Part shown: piece by piece, positions 1-9,727 of the stretch
How positions within the stretch are numbered: position 1 is the first letter of the stretch
Layout: each line of letters opens with the position of its first letter
Assembly (NCBI GenBank): GCA_033557675.1
Contig: JAWQRM010000657.1
Coordinates: forward strand, 1 to 20,640
Source of the DNA: Coptodactyla brooksi
Lineage: Eukaryota > Arthropoda > Insecta > Coleoptera > Scarabaeidae
Direction: 5' to 3'
DNA length: 20,640 bases
Program-made: the position numbers and the translations under genes
The notes under the pieces: model-generated
Database searches by the model: none
Told to the model about the DNA's origin: nothing
What the model saw: only the letters and a program-made list of their open reading frames with translations

Positions 1-780
1 GTATAAAACTACAAAATTAAGATGTTTAACAAAGTTATGACCAACTATTTAATATTTACTTCACACATTTTTTAAAAAAATTGCAAAACCAATCCCAAAA
101 TTCAACCAGAGATAAGGAAAGAGAAAGTTATGTGCGGCACAACACCTACTTGTTGGATATGTGTTTATATGATCTTTTTCTGCATAGTAGTGGGTAGAAT
201 TAAGCTTTCATTTTTGTTCCACACTCTACATGAATTCTGAGATTAGCCAGAACTGCATCAATAACATTAATTCATGAAGTTTATTCACTGACATTAATTT
301 AAATTAAATTCTATATTACTTGGTTACTTGATATTAAATTTTGAATTAAAAAGAGACGGGTCACATGAATTGGTATACTTCCGCCAAAAGATCTTCCCTA
401 TATGCTGCTGTTCACTCAGTCCATTATGACTCATTCTGTGTAACTTCATCAACTTACACATTATCTTTTGACTTAAAAACTGTTTTGTTAATAACTTGTT
501 TTGTTAATCACTTGTTTTGTTAATAGTTCTTTCCACTTCTTCAGTTGCTTTTCTGTTTTCACTCCCCTGGTTGTTCTACAGCCTTACTGATTGCTTGCTA
601 GTGTAAATTTTCATTATTGAGCATAAGTTGCAGTTAATGTGTTAATATGGAATAATTCGTTTGTTTATTGTTTATTGCATATTTCCTTATTTTTCTTTTC
701 GCACATTAGTCAACTGCGTGTGTACTCTAATTACGGACCTTTATTCTCACTTAGTAATTAACAATTTTCGTTGTTGTTAG
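1..780 (+). other. Intron sequence upstream of the first visible GFAT exon
   Basis: There is no coding signal here. The stretch ends in a T-rich tract and a TTGTTGTTAG acceptor directly before an in-phase GFAT exon, so it is read as the 3' part of an intron. The donor and the earlier GFAT exons, which encode the glutaminase domain and first SIS domain (about 500 residues in the family), lie outside the window. The whole stretch is repeated upstream of the pseudogene copy near 17922-18656. Confidence 0.75.
481..526 (+). repeat. 16-base tandem repeat, about three units
   Basis: The unit TGTTTTGTTAAT plus four bases begins at 481, 497 and 513, a strict 16-base period. The equivalent place in the other GFAT segment (near 18388) has a single unit. 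This is a local expansion or contraction since the duplication. No function is implied. Confidence 0.8.
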
Positions 781-1479
781 ATCATTGAAGGCTTGAAAAA
801 CATTGATGCAGAAATCCGTCAAGTGTTGCAACTTAACAGCGAAGTTGAAGAACTCGCCAAGGACTTATACCAACAGAAATCTCTATTAATCATGGGCCGC
901 GGATTTAATTTTGCCACATGTTTGGAAGGTGCCTTGGTAAGTTTTCTTTTGTACTCTTTAATAGAACTTGAGGTTGACTTTCTTTTTGTTTTCGTCTCTA
1001 GAAAGTGAAAGAATTGACCTACATGCACAGCGAAGGGATCATGGCTGGCGAATTGAAACACGGACCTTTGGCACTCATCGACGACCAAATGCCCATATTG
1101 ATGATAGTGATGAGAGATCCTGTCTATGTCAAATGCATGAATGCTTTACATCAGGTGTGTGTAATTAATTTTCATGTTTACAAGATTTTAATTGGTGCTC
1201 ACTGGAAACTATTGGAATAGTGTTCTTTATGATTCAAATTTTATGTCCTTTCTGCAGGTGACGGCGCGCGAAGGACGTCCAATTATAATTTGTGAGGAAG
1301 GTGATGATGAAACATCCAAATTAGCATACAGATGCCTTCACATTCCGCACACTGTTGATGCATTGCAAGGGATTTTGACAGTTATCCCTATGCAGCTGCT
1401 CAGTTACCACATTGCAATGCTCAGAGGATGCAACGTTGACTGTCCAAGGAATATAGCTAAAAGTGTAACGGTTGAATAA
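781..1479 (+). CDS. Gfat: GFAT C-terminal exons: 781-936, 1002-1154, 1258-1479 (partial gene)
   Basis: These are the last three coding exons of glutamine--fructose-6-phosphate aminotransferase, a cytosolic enzyme that makes glucosamine-6-phosphate from fructose-6-phosphate and glutamine, the rate-limiting step towards UDP-GlcNAc and chitin. They encode 52, 51 and 73 residues, 176 of a family length near 680, covering most of the second SIS (isomerase) domain. Introns of 65 and 103 bases are phase 0 with GT-AG ends. Visible family signatures are IMGRGFNFATCLEGAL, HSEGIMAGELKHGPLAL and the C-terminus RNIAKSVTVE. By motif position in E. coli GlmS, the residues matching Glu481, Lys485, Glu488, His504 and Lys603 are all kept. 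There are no stops or frameshifts. Upstream exons are outside the window, so whether this copy belongs to a complete working gene cannot be decided here. GFAT identity is very secure; paralogue 1 versus 2 is not resolved. Confidence 0.95.
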
Positions 1480-1483
1480 ACGC

Positions 1484-1950
1484 GTAAGTTTTAAAACTTC
1501 AAATTGTTTTTTTACAAGTAATGGTATTTGTTGTATTAATATTCTTGATATGTTAAACATTGTTTTATTCAATTTAGCTTGTGTTCAAGTGGCTAGCATG
1601 CATAGTATGTAAGCAATTTAGTATTTTCCAACAATAAACAGCAGTTAGCCAACAATAAACTAAGTATTTAATACAGCTACAAGTTCTTACATATGTTAGA
1701 AACAAATGTACCAATGCAACAACAAAAAATTATGACAATTGGACTTATACAGCTCAGATAATAAATGTCTTTGTGCCAAACCTTGAAGATTCGTCTTTTA
1801 GTAATGTTTATATACCTAAAAAAGCATATCATATTGAATGTATGAAAACTTTTTTGAGTATAAATTAAGTTACACTTAAAAGGTGTAAATAATTAAATTA
1901 AAAATAAATGATTTATGTTTTTTAACAATTTTCTTCTATTTTTTTTACAG
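1484..1950 (+). other. Candidate intron in the 3' untranslated region
   Basis: Four bases after the GFAT stop codon is a consensus-grade donor (CGC|GTAAGTT). The best downstream acceptor is a pyrimidine-rich tract ending TTTTTTACAG at 1950. The donor is also kept behind the pseudogene copy (near 19340). Splicing here is inference from site quality only. If used, a 3' UTR exon would start at 1951. Confidence 0.4.
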
Positions 1951-2550
1951 GTGACCACAAGTATTGCACCAGCCGGTTTGTTTTGTTTTCTGTCTATCAG
2001 ATATTTTTCACACACATAACACGTCAATATTAATCCATTTATAATATAAAGCTTTTAAGACTTTCTTCTTTTGGTTGATGGATGATATATCTTTTTCTCT
2101 TTACTATAGACGCAAGTGAATGAAATTATTAGTATTCTCCTTTTTTTTTTAATTAAACATTAATTAAAAGAAAAGGAACTGCCACGGTTTATAAACAATT
2201 ACGGTATTCTTTCCCATATTTTTCTAAACCTTCGATACTTGAAATGTATATTTATAAGGACAGATTTATACTAAAATGTGAACAGAGGTATGTATCTATG
2301 GAAAATATGGGAAAGGTAGGAGTAATATTTCATTAATCTACTGACGAATTTTATACCTACTTATTTTTATATTTAATTTTAAATGTTTTCTTGTATTTTA
2401 TATTTTAATATATGTACGTATCACATTGTAGATGTTTTGTATCTTCGAAATTTTATATAGGTTTTTATTTACGGTGTCGCTGTAGGTGATCATTTTATAT
2501 AAAAACATAATTGTTCCTATGTTTCCAAAATGAAATGTATAAATAAATTT
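1951..2550 (+). other. Candidate 3' UTR of GFAT, with poly(A) signal at 2542-2547
   Basis: This non-coding, AT-rich stretch follows the putative acceptor at 1950. AATAAA at 2542-2547 sits in TATAAATAAATTTTTT and is a plausible polyadenylation signal. AATAAA-like hexamers are expected by chance in such AT-rich DNA, so support is weak. An alternative is read-through without the UTR intron and an earlier signal such as AATAAA near 1634 or 1654. Confidence 0.3.
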
Positions 2551-3189
2551 TTTTATTGTTACCTAGTAACTTTGTGTGTTTTACTTTGACCCTTAAGGGA
2601 ATTTCATTTAAAATTTGTAATGGTCAAACTTTACATTATAACTTTTCTAATTGTGTCAATTATAAAGACATGATAAAATTAGTTGACAAGATTGAAACTT
2701 TTGTTGGTAGCTGTAGCAAATTTTGCATGTCGCTCAAAAGTAAATAAAATCTGAGCATAGATGTTCCTGAACTGGCACTTGCCAGTTTTATTAGTAAATA
2801 GTCTTTACTGCAATATCTGGATTTTCACATTAATTTGAACTGTATCCATTGTCAAGTACAGTGGGAAAACAGCTATTTTCATAAATTTGTTTATTATGAT
2901 TAAAAAATAAACTGGTTAATAATAAGAATATGTTTATTCTTATTAACAAAGTTGCAAAATTGCCACGACTACACCAAAACTGGAAATTAACTGCTCAACA
3001 CATGTTTCAACAATTGTTTGTTACAAAGCTAAAGTTGCTAAACCCTAAACTTTAATCTTATTAATAGTTGTTACTTGTCATATTACACAAGAACTAGATC
3101 AATATTGGCAAAAAGGGAAATAGATATCAGAGTTCTAGTAGTGATGGGGCCCTGGCTTCTGCGGGAAAGACATTAATTGCAAATAAACG
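2551..3189. other. Intergenic stretch, no gene seen
   Basis: No reading frame with recognisable protein features. An 8-base inverted repeat with a two-base loop lies at 2770-2787 (AACTGGCA/TGCCAGTT), followed by a T run. The sequence from about 3120 grades into the non-LTR relic that follows. Confidence 0.5.
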
Positions 3190-3450
3190 GCATAACTATG
3201 GAGAATAGCAGGGAAAACAAAATTTGACAGAATGAGAAATGGAAAATAGACTGCTGAATTGGTTTGGGCATCTGATGAGAATGGACCCTGAAAATTTGGT
3301 AAAAAAGGTAATGGAAACAGGTAGAGAAGGAAGTCTTAAGAAGGTAGGAAGGTAGAGCTGGGGAAGTCTTCAAGGGAAAGAATGATGGGGTTAGGTGGGA
3401 GAGAAGGAAATCACTGTGGGAGATGAAAATTGCGAGAAATGTGACAAGAA
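3190..3450 (+). pseudogene. Non-LTR retrotransposon reverse transcriptase, C-terminal relic
   Basis: Frame 3202-3240 reads RIAGKTKFDRMRN. Frame 3242-3355, shifted by one base, reads LLNWFGHLMRMDPENL and on into KKVMETGREG before a stop. These match the conserved tail of many insect non-LTR (LINE) polyproteins, where an RIxGxTRxDRIRN segment is followed by LRWFGHVxRM and a basic linker. Frameshifts, stops and loss of the rest of the RT domain show it is dead. The following 100 bases look like further eroded continuation. Family assignment is from motif recall; the clade (Jockey, RTE or similar) cannot be settled. Confidence 0.65.
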
Positions 3451-4344
3451 TCAAATCTGAAGCTTTAAAGGAATAAAGATTAAAGAAGAAAGGAACAAAG
3501 TTTGCTTTCTTAGTATTTTATTTTTATAAATAAAAGAACAAAGGAGTAAACCTTACCTTATTAACATAATTTTGATTTCTTTTTACTTTTTTTTAAATAC
3601 ATTATTTAATAACAAAAAAAATTGGGTACACGCATATTTGGTTGCCTAATACATTTGTGGTCATGTGGGATTCAGGCAGTTTTCAAAACCTAGTACGAAA
3701 CGTGGATGATTAATAAGTAGACGGAAAACAAAATTCAAAATATTTATTTAGATGTTAACCTTCAAATCATATGAATTAAGACATATTCATTGTTCGCTTA
3801 TAGATACAGACTTCCATTAATAATAATTTGTCAGCTAATTATGTTTAACTACACTATAAAACATATTGCGTTTCAACACTTGAAGTTTTTCTTTTAGTGT
3901 AGGTACAAGGATTGTGTTTTCGCTTATTCGCCATTTTAATAATTTTGAAGACTGTTTTATCTTTACACTGACCCTGGATTACACAAATAGTATGGGCATT
4001 AATCAATTTCTAAAAATATCGTTATAAGTGCAGTTATAATCCAGCGGTGAGTTCGGATAATCCGAACACGACCCGGACCCAATTAGTTCGGATTCGTGGG
4101 GTTGTGGTCTATAGTTTAAAATTTCAACCTGGGCGTTTAAGGATTACTCTTGATCCTATTTATCTCTGAAGAACGTAAAGTCTAAAATTTCGTCATGATT
4201 TAAGTTAGCCATTAACTAGTTATAATAATTTAATCCCGGGCTAAAATTTGATGGTAAATGGAAAAGTGATTTCGGCATAATAAAGATATATGTAGGTATC
4301 AATTAAATAACAGTATAATATCCACTGGATGTGCATAAAGATGG
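3451..4344. other. Intergenic stretch with one short palindrome, no gene seen
   Basis: AT-rich and without coding signal. The segment around 4040-4120 is less AT-rich and holds the palindrome GTTCGGATAATCCGAAC (4051-4067, 8-base arms around one base), with GTTCGGAT partly repeated at 4085-4092. It could be a remnant of another repeat; no family was recognised. Confidence 0.45.
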
Positions 4345-4500
4345 CATGAACATTTCAAGAGATTACTAGAAACGAATGATAGAGAGGAAAAGACTCTTTA
4401 ACTATAAGAGAAGAGGAAAAGACACTAGAAACAAATGCTAATCCACCAAAGGTATAGGCGAAATTCCTGCAGAGTCCTGGAAAATGAATTCCACTAAGTG
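4345..4500 (+). pseudogene. Non-LTR retrotransposon fragment (region before the RT catalytic core)
   Basis: Frame from 4348 reads EHFKRLLETNDREEKTL before a stop. A nearby frame from 4410 reads EEEKTLETNANPPK, and another from 4457 reads GEIPAESWK. In order these resemble the LINE segment 'W.EHF..LL ... L.TDT.PPT..EI ... G.D.IPAE..K' just upstream of the RT core. All three are joined by frame changes and a deletion. A possible further piece, TPTEWRKCVIK in the open frame 4498-4713, may correspond to the next 'P..W....I' motif, but the rest of that frame is not recognised. Confidence 0.5.
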
Positions 4501-4734
4501 AAGAGATCACGCAGAGAGAGGACACCTACAGAATGGAGAAAATGTGTTATTAAAACTGGCAAACACCTCAACCACGAGACTGTTTGTGGGCAATTGCCTA
4601 CATTTGCAATGAAGGCAATGGGTAACTGTCTTTCACAATTTTTAGCTAATCTCTTTAACGGTTACTTTAAAACTAACTTAAAACAAGCGCTTCAATATTT
4701 TCCGAAAACTTGAGCTAGGTATATTAATGATAAG

Positions 4735-5110
4735 ATTTCATTAGTGTAATAAATTTGGAATATGAAACAATACAATTTAGCTGTGGGAATAGGAAAATAC
4801 AGGAAATTGCCCTTTCTCGACACTTTAACAATAAGAAAAGAAAATATGTTGGAATTTGATATTTTTCGCAAGGGGATTAAATAAAAAATGGTAATTCAAA
4901 ATAAATTTGCCTAAACAGACTGCGCTTTAAATATCAGTTAAAGACGGACCTAAATTGCGATAAAAAATACATTGAACAAATCTCTTAAAATTATGTATAA
5001 AGAGCACTTAGTTCACTTTCAATATCATATAACAGAGAAATCTAACGTTTCTGCTCACATGAGAACTCTAAACAAGTTAATGAAAATAATCAACGTGACG
5101 CAACGAAAAA
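4735..5110 (+). pseudogene. Penelope-like element relic: RT end plus GIY-YIG-like endonuclease fragment
   Basis: Frame 4804-4881 (26 codons) contains LPFLDTLTIRK and LEFDIFRKG, matching the 'lPFLDl.I.r......vYRKpT' signature at the end of the Penelope-like reverse transcriptase. Just upstream, LEYETIQF resembles its 'FT.E.E' motif in another frame. About 120 bases downstream, frame 4999-5076 reads KEHLVHFQYHITEKSNVSAH, matching the 'R..EH ... eKS..A.Hl' stretch of the GIY-YIG-type domain that follows RT in these elements. The parts are in the right order but shortened and frameshifted, so the element is dead. A hammerhead-like core lies further downstream at 5297-5326, as expected for this class. 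Confidence 0.6.
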
Positions 5111-5296
5111 TCTAGAAATGTTTAAAACTAAAAATAAAATATTTAATTACGGCCCTGGCCATATACCGGTGTCCATACTTTTTGACATGGATGGTAAAAG
5201 GACAAAGTAATTAAAACCCAATTATTGTAAGTAAGCACAACAGCATTAAAAAGTAATTAGGGTATAAGTCAGATATAAAGTTTAGTTTTCATTCTT

Positions 5297-5326
5297 CTGA
5301 AGAAGGTTTATTAGATAAACCGAAAC
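5297..5326 (+). ncRNA. Hammerhead-ribozyme-like core, probably a Penelope-element relic
   Basis: CTGAAGA (5297-5303) is followed by an AGGTTTA...TAAACC stem-loop (stem arms 5305-5310 and 5316-5321) and then GAAAC (5322-5326), which has the order CUGANGA - stem II - GAAA of a hammerhead core. There is one extra base between the core box and stem II, and no convincing stem I, so activity is doubtful. Penelope-like elements are known to carry minimal hammerhead motifs, and such a relic lies just upstream. The identification is by pattern only. Confidence 0.4.
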
Positions 5327-5402
5327 GTATGTTAAGTATAAAAATAGTGTCGTTGTGGTTGAGGTATTTGTTAGTTTTAGTGTTCTTCTATTGTTCTTTT
5401 TT

Positions 5403-5434
5403 TTATACCTATTATTCCTTAATAATAGGTATAA
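5403..5434. repeat. Perfect 14-base hairpin, four-base loop
   Basis: Arms TTATACCTATTATT and AATAATAGGTATAA flank the loop CCTT (5417-5420) with no mismatch. AT-rich. No associated element was recognised. Confidence 0.85.
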
Positions 5435-5494
5435 TAGGTCTAAAGTAATAATAAAGTATAAGAGTCCTATAACTTTATTATTCCTTATGTGTAT

Positions 5495-6110
5495 TCTTTG
5501 TACCAATATTCTAGCAAATATCTTTGTTACAGTCCTGCAAAAAGTTATATGTCTCTAGTTGCCACAATCTATTGCATCACCTTGTCTATGAATTGGTACT
5601 ATTATTCCGGTTTCTCTTTCTCGGTTGTTATGCTTTCTTCTGGGCAGGTCTTCATAATTTGTCTCTTGGTCCCCATTTCAGTTGATACACTGTTTCATTC
5701 TAATGAAGTTTTAAAATACTGCCTACATCTCTCCATAATCTCCTCCTTCTCTATTAAAGTCCTCTGTTTCCTTGATATTTTTTAAAGTATTAGCTTTGAC
5801 ATCCTTAATGTTCCAAAGAATAAGTTCTGATTGTCATTATACGTATTTTGTTTTTCTTTTTGCCAAAACCTTTCAGTATCTTCTGTTTTTCTTATTTCAC
5901 TCTCCTCTTAACTTTTGTCCCTTCTTTTGTTTTGTATACTTGTCTGATATATCTTCCATTTTGTTTCTTCTTTTTCGCAGCGTTATTATTTTCATATTTT
6001 TCTTCCTTTAATGCATTCTTTTCCATACTTTATACGTAATTTTTGGTTGATGTTCTTCTATAATTCGTCTACAGTTTCTCCTGTATCTATCTCTTACAAT
6101 TATAAGTATT
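5495..6110 (-). pseudogene. Non-LTR retrotransposon RT relic, minus strand
   Basis: Read on the minus strand, 5608-5501 gives GIIVPIHRQGDAIDCGN, one stop, then RHITFCRTVTKIFARILV, matching the RT motif 'xIVPIxKKGDxxDCxNYRGIxLLxxxxKIxxRIL'. Upstream (5757-5696) EKEEIMERCRQYFKTSLE matches the 'EI..RW.eYF..LL' segment before it, and 5838-5803 has a degraded NLFFGTLR. The order is correct for one element read right to left. Stops, frame changes and deletion of the region between these motifs show it is non-functional. The T-rich plus-strand reading frames across 5772-6039 are its antisense shadow. The clade is uncertain. Confidence 0.65.
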
Positions 6111-6563
6111 GAGCATCATGAGTTTTAGTTATTATTAATTATTAATCATCAATCATTATTAGTGAAGTTGGAAAAACGTTAAAGCTTGTTATTTTAAAAT
6201 ACTCAGTGGGTGTGTACAATTATGTGAACATAGATAGTGTAAAGGATGAATCATTTAAAAAACATAAACGTTGTACAAATTTGTTATTGTTATACACATT
6301 TCAAGATTGTATTTATCATTCGTTTTAATTATTGTTTTGCTACAATACTACGAGACATTACATTTATTTATTTATTATTATTATTATTGTATAATAGTGC
6401 TATTAAATGTCAATAGATGTAATGCATAAAATATCCTTAATCACTTCTTTGAATCTCATTTTAAATCCTGAAAAGTTATGTAACCCAAGAAACACATATG
6501 CAACAATATTGTAACCCGTGCAGCAAATAATTTCTAAACTCACAGAACATAAGGTTAAGTCAG
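6111..6563. other. AT-rich intergenic stretch with (TTA)n microsatellite
   Basis: No gene seen. A TTA/TTTA simple repeat runs at about 6363-6389, and a degenerate ATTATTA tract at about 6127-6163. Confidence 0.5.
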
Positions 6564-7042
6564 ATATCAATTACGGAGTAAGAATAAGGAGACTCCATTT
6601 CCACTTGATATATGAAACCAATTTCTAAATCAATTATTATCTCCACTCCGACGACCTCTTTTTAGTTTGTTCCAATGTGGCGCCCCTTGCGGAAGAATCT
6701 ATAGGTACGTAGAATCAACATAACCTGTACACATGAGTGTCTGACCTGATTTTTATTCACAATTTATTCACGCGTAATACAAATAAACCTCATAAACTAT
6801 AAAAATATATGAAAATTTCAGCAAACGAAGTCACTGCGGAATCCCAAACTGTCAAAACATTAAACTATAGTACAGGTTATGTTGATTCGGATTCCTTTAA
6901 ATTTCTCCGCAAGGGGTGCCACATTGGAACAAACTAAAAAGAGGTCGTCGAGGTGCGAATAATATTTGACTTAGAAATTGGTTCCACGTTTCTAGAGAAA
7001 TGTAAGTGGAAGTGGAGTTTCCTTATTCTTACTCCGTGATAT
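6564..7042. mobile_element. Foldback (long-inverted-repeat) element
   Basis: The left arm 6564-6730 and right arm 6870-7042 are near-identical reverse complements, separated by 139 unrelated bases. Shared blocks include CGGAGTAAGAATAAGG at the outer ends, CGACCTCTTTTTAGTTTG mid-arm and AATCAACATAACCTGTAC at the inner ends. Arms differ by scattered substitutions and small indels. The outermost bases are ATATCA on both arms once reverse-complemented, with three extra bases on the left. No clear target duplication and no open frame in the spacer. It behaves as a non-autonomous foldback or MITE; the superfamily was not recognised. Confidence 0.8.
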
Positions 7043-7625
7043 TAGCTTAGATTTATAAATTTCTGCTATTGACAGAAAACTGTAATTTCATAACAGTGTT
7101 CTGTATTTAAAACATTTACCAGATATTTTGCATGATTGAAAATTATACAGTATATGTTTGTTTACTTATCAGTGAAATTTGCTTGTATTTCCTTGTAGAT
7201 ATTTGTTCCATCTTGTTGTTCGGCAAGGGATAAATAAACTTTCCATCGAAGTTTTTCAGGGGTGATAGCTCTGGAACAACACTTGCACTAGTTGTATGTA
7301 TACTTCAATTGATTCAATAATTATTTCTTTACAAAATACAAACTCTAAGTTCACTATTTGGTGTATCGTATACTATTGGGTGCAGACAAGTGTTAAGTTC
7401 TTTGTCTTAGATTACCTTTGACGATTATCTACTTTCTACTATTCATAATATAGTTTGACTAGAAAAATTTTGGGGGTTATTTTTTCTTAGTTGATTTTGA
7501 GTTTAGAATTAAGTTTTAATTGTAAATACAGTTTATTGTGGTTTTTATTTCTAGTTTTTTTATTATTTAAATACATACAAAACATACTAAATTAAGTTCG
7601 GGGTGCCAACAGAATCATTAACACC
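7043..7625. other. Intergenic stretch, no gene seen
   Basis: AT-rich with no recognised coding, RNA or repeat feature. Confidence 0.4.
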
Positions 7626-8109
7626 TCATTCTTCACCATTATTTTTTAAGCTATTAAAATAAAAATTGGCAGATGTAATATGTCTATTAAAACGCATGTT
7701 TTGAGAACCCAGTCGCTTTACTACTACTTCCGGTTTCGTTGCGGTTGACCCCAAGATGTGATTTTTAAACACGACTCCCTGTCTGTCTTCATATTCTTGG
7801 AATTCACAGAAAATACTGAATAGGTTTCCACCATTTCCGTGAGACTTTTCGGCCTAGTGCGATTTTTAGAGTAATTTTCATTTCAACGCCTGGAGGGCGA
7901 CGAATGGACCAAAATCGTCCGCACAAGTTGTGGTTGTGTGAACTAGTTTGATCACGTAGGACTCGGGAGAATTCCAAGAATTTGGAAGCCCCGTATTACA
8001 TCCAGAATCACGACAAACTCAGAATAATCATTCGTCAGATGCGCAACATATTCCATTACCTTTTCATCAATGTTTTTTAGAGCTTTCTTAGTAGATATCG
8101 TCTACTAAG
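7626..8109 (-). other. Unrecognised region with two open minus-strand frames, possible element relic
   Basis: Two minus-strand frames stay open for longer than usual in this AT-rich DNA: 8101-7955 (49 codons, containing KALKNIDEKVMEYVAHL) and 7853-7629 (75 codons, containing EYEDRQGVVFKNHILG and VVVKRLGSQNM). Neither starts with a clear methionine, they are in different frames, and I do not recognise the products. The region is less AT-rich than its flanks. It could be a frameshifted relic of one gene or transposon, or chance. A 9-base hairpin CTTAGTAGA/TCTACTAAG lies at 8087-8109. Confidence 0.25.
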
Positions 8110-9619
8110 TCTTCCTGGAATATTTAACTCTAAAACATTTTGTATTCGAAACCTTATAGTCTGCGGAAATTTAAGTTAATTTAATTTTAAGAGAGAATTC
8201 TTCAATCTTAAGTTTCACTTTCTGCAATGTTTGTTCGGCATTGGGTGAATATGGAATTATATCAAACTTTACTTTAACTTTTTCTTTATAGTGACACAGT
8301 AAAATGTAAACAGTACCAAATTCTACTGAAAATTATGCAAAGACTTCTTCTTCAAAAATTCGGAAAGAATGGTTACTATGAATAATAAATTCCACAGGTA
8401 ATTATTCAATGTTTTCATTAAACATTTATTTGCTTTAAAGTTGGTGAGACGACTTTAATGGTCCATACCAAATACAGAATCCACATGCAACTATCAAATT
8501 GAATAGTATTCTTTTTTATTTTGCGTTTTGCCTATTAAAGTTAGTCTATTTAGATTAACCATTAATTTTCATCCAGCAAATCTTAAAACTAGGAACTTAA
8601 CGTAATGCCTAAAGTCCATGAGTCAGTGTTCTAGAGTTTCATCTAGTGTGCTGCTACACTGACCATTTGTACTATGCTCTGCTTTTACACAAGACACTCA
8701 AATTGTATTTTAAAAAAGTAAATATATCCGTCAAAACCTTTATTGTTTGCAGAAATAACATTTATTTTAGATAAAGTAGATGGGTAGAAACATCGTGGAG
8801 TAGTTTTTCAAAATCACTCATCAAGGCCATTGAAATCATTGATTTCAATCTAGAAGCTAAATCAATTACTTGAAGCTAAATGAACTCATGAGGAAACTAT
8901 CAATAACTTACATTTAAAAAAATTAGTTTTAATTAGTTCATTGGTGTACGGAGTGCCTGCATATACATACAGATAAACATACCGAGAGACACCCAGACAT
9001 ACATACATACAGACAGACAACAGTGATGAAAATTCAGAATTAGTCAAATTTCTAAATTGGTGGAGGTGCCGATATGTACTTTCTGTACGTAAGGCCTCTC
9101 TCAAAATCTAAAAATATATTGCTCCTTTCATCATTGGTCGTTATTCATTAAAATGCTGAGGGTAAGTTTTTAGACATCATGTATAAGAAGCTCCGAGCGT
9201 TTAGCTTTGAAAGCCCCACATTTTTACAACACTGCGAAAAGTTGTACTTTTTCTAGGGATTGTAGAAATGACAAGTCTTCAACTCGAAAACATGTCGCTT
9301 AATTTTCCTACCTTATCAGTTCAAAGAAGAGCTTATTACTTTTAGGAAACTTAAATATAATTTGTGTGTAACGAAATAAATGTTCTGCTCGAAAGGTTAT
9401 ATAAAAATTGAATATACATTTTTATAATATCGAATTGGGAGAATATAAAGATAAGTAAATATAATATGCAAATGTGTTAAATTGTAAATATATTAATTCT
9501 ATTGTGTTATAATATCTCCATTCTAATTGACAATACCAAGGATAATATCGTATTGTTAATATAAAAGTAACATTTGTAAAGCGAACTTTTTTAAACTCAC
9601 TTTTAGTTATAAAATTCCC
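8110..9619. other. Long intergenic stretch, no gene seen
   Basis: No supported gene. Present are a 9-base inverted repeat TTGAAATCA/TGATTTCAA at 8830-8848 and a CATA/CAGA-type simple-sequence tract at about 8957-9020. Short open frames here have low-complexity or non-protein-like translations. Confidence 0.4.
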
Positions 9620-9651
9620 TGCAATTCCCTGTCCACTGACAGGGAATTGCA
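9620..9651. repeat. Perfect 14-base hairpin, four-base loop
   Basis: Arms TGCAATTCCCTGTC and GACAGGGAATTGCA flank CACT (9634-9637) with no mismatch. Part of the left arm, AATTCCCTG, is also directly repeated just upstream (9613-9621). The stem is not low-complexity, so a chance origin is unlikely. Confidence 0.9.
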
Positions 9652-9727
9652 TATCGCCTGAGATAATTGGAAAAGCCAAAAGTGCCATTGACAATTTATT
9701 ATCCGTAAAATCGCGCGAAAGACATTT

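Larger units (their letters stand above)
1..1560 (+). repeat. Left copy of a long direct duplication (GFAT 3' end and flanking intron)
   Basis: This stretch matches about 17922-19420 over nearly its whole length in the same orientation, including intron, exons and the first bases after the stop codon. The match reaches base 1, so the duplication probably starts outside the window. Differences are scattered substitutions and indels in introns and exons alike. The left copy has about 22 extra bases near 397-418 and an expanded 16-base tandem repeat at 481-526. Similarity fades after about 1555, shortly past the coding end. Seen directly in the sequence; the mechanism (tandem segmental duplication later spread apart by insertions) is inference. 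Confidence 0.9.

Noticed and set aside
1192..1257. In-frame extension of the last GFAT exon upstream to 1192
   Set aside because: The extension lies in the intron; the acceptor TTCTGCAG at 1257 and family similarity starting at VTAREG set the exon start at 1258.
2556..2747. 63-codon plus-strand open frame
   Set aside because: No recognisable motif, begins without context, and length is expected by chance on this scale.
3173..3454. 93-codon minus-strand open frame
   Set aside because: It lies antisense to the non-LTR relic whose plus-strand motifs are recognisable; its own translation is Ser/Phe-rich and featureless.
5772..6039. Two overlapping Phe-rich plus-strand open frames
   Set aside because: They are antisense to the minus-strand non-LTR relic; the hydrophobic composition reflects T-rich DNA, not membrane proteins.
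8957..9020. CATA/CAGA short repeats as a CRISPR-like array
   Set aside because: Simple-sequence repeat without spacer structure in a eukaryotic context.
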